NCBI RefSeq assembly: GCF_000802965.1
Contig: NZ_JSAK01000008.1
Location: 433,502 to 497,501 of the forward strand
Direction of reading: 5' to 3'
Source of the DNA: Pseudomonas fluorescens
GTDB lineage: Bacteria > Pseudomonadota > Gammaproteobacteria > Pseudomonadales > Pseudomonadaceae
Length of the DNA: 64,000 nucleotides
Each line of letters opens with the position of its first letter. Position 1 is the stretch's first letter. Below are positions 60,680 to 64,000 of the stretch, one piece after another. The translations under genes were made by a program, and so were the position numbers. A model generated the notes under the pieces. The model saw only the letters and a list, made by a program, of their open reading frames with translations, had not been told where the DNA came from and searched no databases.

Positions 60680-60828
60680 TCACGTCTGGTATCGCAACAA
60701 ACTCGCCGGCCCGACAAGAGCAAGCTTCTTATCATTTGTTACCTGCATATCTCGATAGCTATTTCTTAACCAATATCACCAAACGACGAGTCAAGAGTTC
60801 CTGCCGCAACTTCGTTCACCTTGTTCAT
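60680..60828 (-). pseudogene. Remnant of a second delta-60 repeat gene
   Basis: From 60828 the minus strand reads MNKVNEVAAGTLDSSFGDIG then a stop at 60766. A second frame from 60748 reads MQVTNDKKLALVGPASLLRYQT and stops at 60680. Both fragments match delta-60 patterns: the first like the start of the intact gene (AGTLDPAFHGDG), the second like its repeat strand (LQDKKLLVATGWLAGSGHTVSRFT). A TGGAGTG ribosome-site-like sequence precedes the first. This is the 5' end of a decayed delta-60 gene with at least one frameshift or deletion. Confidence 0.75.
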
Positions 60829-60898
60829 TTGCGCACTCCATTGAAGTAAAAAGGGCACGTTCAGTGACACCCAACGCTATGGAGCACGCGAAATCGAC

Positions 60899-60918
60899 TT
60901 TTGTGACCTGTCACAAAT
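60899..60918. promoter_or_regulatory. Palindromic operator-like site upstream of the delta-60 remnant
   Basis: TTTGTGAC-CT-GTCACAAA, 8-bp perfect arms with a 2-bp centre, about 75 bp upstream of the remnant start. It resembles a CRP/Vfr half-site pair (TGTGA...TCACA) but the spacing is 4 rather than 6 bp, so the cognate regulator is unclear. Confidence 0.5.
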
Positions 60919-61081
60919 GACATTCAAATAGATTATTTCGGCCTAGAGATCGATCCAGAAATTCAAAAATTGGAATAGTTTGTTATTTCTTCAACTAACA
61001 GATGGCTCAATCAAGAGGCTGTAGAGGCAAAGTTGTTCCGGCGGCGATCCGTCCAAATATCTGCCCAAGTAGCAAAAGCGC

Positions 61082-61198
61082 CCTCAAGCCTTAGGCTTGG
61101 CCTTTTTCGACTTCAAATACTTGGTCACCCCCTGGAACCAGATCACCAGCGCCGGGTTGCCCTTGATCTGAATCGAGTCGTCCTGAATCCCCGTCATG
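61082..61198 (-). pseudogene. Duplicated 3' end of the SCP2-like gene (left copy)
   Basis: 117 bp aligning without gaps to 62333-62449, the last part of the SCP2-like gene. By eye there are about 7 mismatches (roughly 94% identity). On the minus strand it still reads in frame: MTGIQDDSIQIKGNPALVI, then WFQGVTKYLKSKKAKPKA and a stop. Sequence beyond 61198 is unrelated to the rest of that gene. With the right copy it brackets the Fic module. Confidence 0.88.
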
Positions 61199-61276
61199 CA
61201 TGCATTGGCCGACGAGCCAGCAACGACAGAAAGCAAGCGCACTGCTATGATTTGAGCGCAAATAGAGGGCTTTCCG

Positions 61277-61534
61277 ATGACCCAAACAGCGGCTAGCAGT
61301 GTTGCAAGTCAAGTCCGCAAGCTTGCCAAGGAACACAAAATCACTGCCGAGCCTGACGGCATGAGCCGTATGGCCGTGACCATTACCTGTCTGGCGGGTG
61401 ATATCGTCGTGCTGGATGGCGTTGAACAGTTGCTCGTCAATCTGAAGAAAAAAGGCGCATTGAGCAAATCAGAAGCCTTGGTGCTCCAAGGGCGTTACCT
61501 TCAGGAGAGGCGCTCGAAGAAACGTAGCGCATGA
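61277..61534 (+). CDS. Fic-module antitoxin-like small protein
   Basis: 85-aa protein of the small antitoxins found before Fic proteins (YhfG/FicA type); not recognised with certainty. It has a helical start (SSVASQVRKLAKEHKITAEPDG), a strand section (SRMAVTITCLAGDIVVLDG) and a basic helical tail (LSKSEALVLQGRYLQERRSKKRSA). TAEPDG fits the [ST]xxx[DE][GN] inhibitor pattern formally, but whether it lies in a helix is unclear. The ATG overlaps nothing upstream; the stop overlaps the Fic start by 4 bp (ATGA). Confidence 0.7.
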   Translation: MTQTAASSVASQVRKLAKEHKITAEPDGMSRMAVTITCLAGDIVVLDGVEQLLVNLKKKGALSKSEALVLQGRYLQERRSKKRSA

Positions 61535-62289
61535 CTTTTGACCCGTTCGGCGATTTCGAAACGGCTGGCTACCTTCAAAACTCGCTGTGCCTGAAAGATC
61601 CCACTGAAGTTAAAGAATCAGAGCATTTTTCGTTCGAATTGAGCATCGAAGACGCTCTTGCCTATTTGGCCAAGACCAAGCCAATCGATTACAAGTCAGT
61701 CCTCAAAGTTCACGAGATCCTTTTCTCCGGCTTCTATCCTTGGGCAGGAAAAGATCGGTGCGAGCTTGTCCCGCACTTGGCTGTCTTCAAGGGCTTGCAC
61801 GGCGATCCGCGAAGCACCGTCTTTGAGCATCCGAACTCCATCAAGATGTCTGTCGACTATGCGCTTGAGCTAGCAGCCAACCAGAAACGTTTCAGAGATC
61901 GCCCTGGCGAAGTAATGGGCCAACTAGCGTTCGCACACCCCTTTCTCGACGGCAACGGCCGCACGATCCTGTTGGTCTTCATGGAGCTCTGCTATCGGGC
62001 CCGGTTCGCCATCGACTGGTCAAAGACCACCAAGGACGACTACCTGCGGGCGCTCAGTGATGAAATTCGAGAACCTCGCGGGAGGCATCTCGATCACTAC
62101 CTGCAACCGTTCGTAGTCGATATCGCCAGTCGAGACGAGTGGCCAGCGACCATCAGCAGCATCCGCGGCCTGGATGGCCTGGACAAGGAAGGCATCACCT
62201 ACGAGAACCTGGATAATCCGGAAGTCCAGCAGATATACAAGACTTACAGGGCACGATCACTCGACACATCAGACCCGCAGGAGTCGTAA
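61531..62289 (+). CDS. Fic domain protein (toxin-like)
   Basis: 252-aa Fic family protein. The Fic core covers about 45-160: the YPWAGK(D/E)R segment (FSGFYPWAGKDR), then the FIC motif AHPFLDGNGRTILLVF at 135-150. Canonical Fic is HxFx(D/E)GNGRxxR; here H136, D140, G141, N142, G143 and R144 are kept but the final arginine is leucine 147. Fic enzymes usually transfer AMP or another nucleotide to a target hydroxyl. An extended C terminus (160-252) is of unknown use. It overlaps the small upstream gene by 4 bp and lies in a low-GC block. Confidence 0.88.
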   Translation: MTFDPFGDFETAGYLQNSLCLKDPTEVKESEHFSFELSIEDALAYLAKTKPIDYKSVLKVHEILFSGFYPWAGKDRCELVPHLAVFKGLHGDPRSTVFEHPNSIKMSVDYALELAANQKRFRDRPGEVMGQLAFAHPFLDGNGRTILLVFMELCYRARFAIDWSKTTKDDYLRALSDEIREPRGRHLDHYLQPFVVDIASRDEWPATISSIRGLDGLDKEGITYENLDNPEVQQIYKTYRARSLDTSDPQES

Positions 62290-62334
62290 GGCTAAAGGCC
62301 GGAGACGAATCCTTGTGGTCAGCCGGAAAAAACC

Positions 62335-62718
62335 TCAAACCTTTGGCTTGGCCTTCTTCGGCTTCAAATACTTGGTCAACCCCTGGAACCAGATCACCAG
62401 CGCCGGGTTGCCCTTGATCTGAATCGACTTGTCCTGAATCCCCGTCATGAACGCCAATTGCTTGTTCTTCGCCTGCATCGTGGCAAAGCCATACGCGGCG
62501 TCTTTAAAGACAATGGCAAACGCAGGCTCGGCGTACACACCCGCCTTGCTGGTTATACGCTGATCCTTCACGCGGAAATGTCGCGCCACTTTTCCGTCCA
62601 GCGTTTGCAGTTGAAACACCAACTCCTTGTCGCCCAACTGCTGCTGAAACGCAGGATTGGTCCGACTGGCCTTACCCATCAACAAACCCAGCATCCACAA
62701 CAGAAAACGAAATTTCAT
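62335..62718 (-). CDS. SCP2-like sterol/lipid-binding domain protein
   Basis: 127-aa SCP2-family protein. After a hydrophobic N terminus (MKFRFLLWMLGLLMG) come ELVFQLQTLDGKVARHFRVKDQRITSKAGVYAEPAFAIVFKDAAYGF and MTGIQDKSIQIKGNPALVIW, the pattern of SCP2 lipid-carrier domains, and a basic end KYLKPKKAKPKV. It probably binds a lipid; role unknown. ATG at 62718 has TTTGAGG upstream and is preferred over a TTG two codons earlier. Its 3' end is repeated at 61082. Confidence 0.82.
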   Translation of the reverse strand: MKFRFLLWMLGLLMGKASRTNPAFQQQLGDKELVFQLQTLDGKVARHFRVKDQRITSKAGVYAEPAFAIVFKDAAYGFATMQAKNKQLAFMTGIQDKSIQIKGNPALVIWFQGLTKYLKPKKAKPKV

Positions 62719-62829
62719 GCGCAAGCCTCAAAGGAAGAATGAACGGCCGGCGCAGTGTAGCGACTTCGAACAGGAACGCCACTATCGAGTTGCGTTAGAA
62801 GAAGATGACGCACTTTTTGACGCTGATGA

Positions 62830-63861
62830 CTACCAAGTCATTGACGAAGCATGACTTTCAGAGCGTCGATGAAACCATTGGCTCCACCAAGAGGAAGAGC
62901 CTCCCAAGATGTCACGCAAGTGCGACGCCGTAAGATGTCTGGTTGCAGGATCGAAAGCCAATGCCGTTCGCAAGGCTTGCCAGCAGTGTTTAGGCATGTT
63001 CGTGGGCATTTGCAGGTCAAGACTCAGGTGTTCATTACTGGACAGAGTCGAAAACAAACCGCGCATAGGATTCGTTCCACTGGCCAGCTCATAGATCACA
63101 CAGGCAGCCGCGAAGACGTCGGCTCTTGTTGTCAGCGGCGCACCGTTCAGCAATTCCGGCGCAGCGTAGCCCGGAGTCCACGCCTTGAAGCGACTCCGGC
63201 TCAGTTGCGCAAGTCCCGGCAGGACGCCCTTCTCGGCCTGGCCCAGACCAAAATCGAACAGCCGCAGGCCATCTTCGCCAATCATCACGTTGCTCGGTTT
63301 CAGATCGCCGTGGAGTACGCCGCGGCTGTGGGAATAGGCCAGCGCATCAAGCAACGCATGCGCGATATCACGCAGGTCCGGCCACGGTAATCCCAAAGGG
63401 TGTTCGCAGAGCAATTTATCCAGCGTCAGACCATGCATTAATTCCATGGTGAAGAAGGCTCGCTGACACTGAGTGTCCACCTCAAAGTTGTGCAAGCGCA
63501 GCACGTTGGGGTGATGCAGTCGCCGGGTCAGGGCAAACTCGCTATAGAGCAATGCGCTGGCGTCCGGAGAATCGGCAAAGTCTTCACTGAGGAGTTTCAG
63601 CGCGACATACGGTTCGGGATCTCCGAACTGCTCGTATAGCAGATCCCGAGCGCGGTAAACCACACCCATACCGCCAGCGCCTAGCAAACGCTCGATGCAG
63701 TAACGCCCGCCCAATACCTGCGGCAAATCGCCAATGCGAATGCATGTCGCTGGTACTTCACGCGATGGTTCGGCAGGGTTGGCGAAAGCGAAATAGGTCA
63801 GGTCAACTACCTCATCTTCGCTGATCGCTAACGGGTCAGGCATTAACGCAGGCTCAATCAT
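62830..63861 (-). CDS. Ser/Thr protein kinase (T6SS-type Stk1/PpkA-like)
   Basis: 343-aa eukaryotic-type kinase. Glycine loop RLLGAGGMGVVYRARD at 58-73, the ATP-binding lysine in YVALKLL at K89, catalytic loop HGDLKPSN at 184-191 (HGD, not HRD), DFG in LFDFGLGQ at 203-205, and activation-segment end GYAAPELL. The catalytic aspartate and asparagine remain, so activity is possible, but as a non-RD kinase it may not need loop phosphorylation. It starts 1 bp inside the upstream PP2C stop (TAATG), so the two are coupled. Such pairs control type VI secretion, where they reversibly phosphorylate an FHA protein. Confidence 0.88.
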   Translation of the reverse strand: MIEPALMPDPLAISEDEVVDLTYFAFANPAEPSREVPATCIRIGDLPQVLGGRYCIERLLGAGGMGVVYRARDLLYEQFGDPEPYVALKLLSEDFADSPDASALLYSEFALTRRLHHPNVLRLHNFEVDTQCQRAFFTMELMHGLTLDKLLCEHPLGLPWPDLRDIAHALLDALAYSHSRGVLHGDLKPSNVMIGEDGLRLFDFGLGQAEKGVLPGLAQLSRSRFKAWTPGYAAPELLNGAPLTTRADVFAAACVIYELASGTNPMRGLFSTLSSNEHLSLDLQMPTNMPKHCWQALRTALAFDPATRHLTASHLRDILGGSSSWWSQWFHRRSESHASSMTW

Positions 63862-64000
63862 TAGCGGATCACTACGGCGGTCAGATTGTCCCGGGCGGGA
63901 CCGTTCAACGCACCATCGAACAAACGCGCCAGCGCCATACTCGGTACAGCCAGGCTCAATGCGCTCCCTAATGCATTGCTGTTGCCGCTGACCGAAAACT
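63861..64000 (-). CDS. PP2C-type Ser/Thr phosphatase (3' end only)
   Basis: The last 46 codons of a gene entering from the right edge: FSVSGNSNALGSALSLAVPS, then MALARLFDGALNGPARD, NLTAVVIR and TAA. GPARDNLTAVVI is the C-terminal PP2C motif that holds metal-contacting aspartate-asparagine. Its stop (TAA) overlaps the kinase ATG by one base. It is probably the Stp1/PppA partner of the kinase in a T6SS control unit; the rest lies outside the window. Confidence 0.82.
   Translation of the reverse strand, partial: FSVSGNSNALGSALSLAVPSMALARLFDGALNGPARDNLTAVVIR

Larger units (their letters stand above)
60592..61276. other. Low-GC intergenic region with gene remnants
   Basis: 685 bp without an intact gene. 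It holds a decayed delta-60 gene (60680-60828), a palindrome at 60899-60918, and a copy of the SCP2-like gene end (61082-61198). GC is lower than in the flanking core genes. Confidence 0.75.

Noticed and set aside
62657..62854. Small plus-strand frame with acidic end between the SCP2-like and kinase genes
   Set aside because: It overlaps the SCP2-like start on the other strand and the kinase end, and has no ribosome site; the acidic tail could be real but I have nothing to support it.

Overview
The window is chromosomal DNA from a fluorescent-group Pseudomonas (P. fluorescens/P. protegens-like). The gene order xerC-HAD-sutA-yjbQ-amtB-glnK-ubiK-comM, rep-xpt, cycB-pauR-dadX-ridA-dadA-lrp, rpmG-rpmB, radC-coaBC-dut-algC-argB, pyrE-crc, rph-yicC-gmk-rpoZ-spoT-ridA and oxyR-recG is the one I know from that genus. 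The DNA is GC-rich and almost every operon boundary carries a REP-type palindrome. I saw no rRNA, tRNA, CRISPR array or intact insertion sequence.

Layout. 1-7.4 kb: end of a DUF484 gene, xerC and a HAD phosphatase in a tight operon, then the minus-strand genes sutA, yjbQ and amtB-glnK (ammonium uptake and PII signalling), divergent ubiK, and comM. 7.5-19 kb: a Cache chemoreceptor, a LysR regulator, a MATE exporter, a GGDEF/EAL c-di-GMP protein (ProE-like), Rep helicase, Xpt and an acetyl-CoA hydrolase/transferase family enzyme. 19-34 kb: cytochrome c5, then a polyamine and D-alanine catabolic neighbourhood (PauR-like repressor, dadA-ridA-dadX, divergent lrp, PauB-like oxidase, PauC-like aldehyde dehydrogenase), with a DUF1127 protein, a MocR regulator, a phospholipase D lipoprotein, an MFS transporter, a cupin and two tandem I78-inhibitor-like small proteins. 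33.6-45 kb: L33 and L28, a peptide-binding protein, radC, coaBC-dut, algC-argB, an uncharacterised three-gene cassette between argB and pyrE, then pyrE and crc. 45-59 kb: rph, yicC, gmk, rpoZ, spoT, ridA, exbB-exbD-tonB, oxyR, recG and a YbaK-like/HDOD fusion.

59.3-64 kb is an accessory block of visibly lower GC. It holds an intact delta-60-repeat protein, the decayed 5' end of a second delta-60 gene, and a two-gene Fic toxin-antitoxin-like module lying between two 117-bp copies (about 94% identical) of the 3' end of an SCP2-like gene. It ends with a Ser/Thr kinase translationally coupled to a PP2C phosphatase that runs off the window. That pair is typical of type VI secretion loci, so such a cluster may begin just outside.

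The points most worth a second look are the Fic module with its gene-end duplication and its missing second FIC-motif arginine, the argB-pyrE cassette, the tandem I78-like genes, the decayed delta-60 gene with a palindrome upstream, and the REP elements, which supply stop codons and occur in two opposite arrangements.
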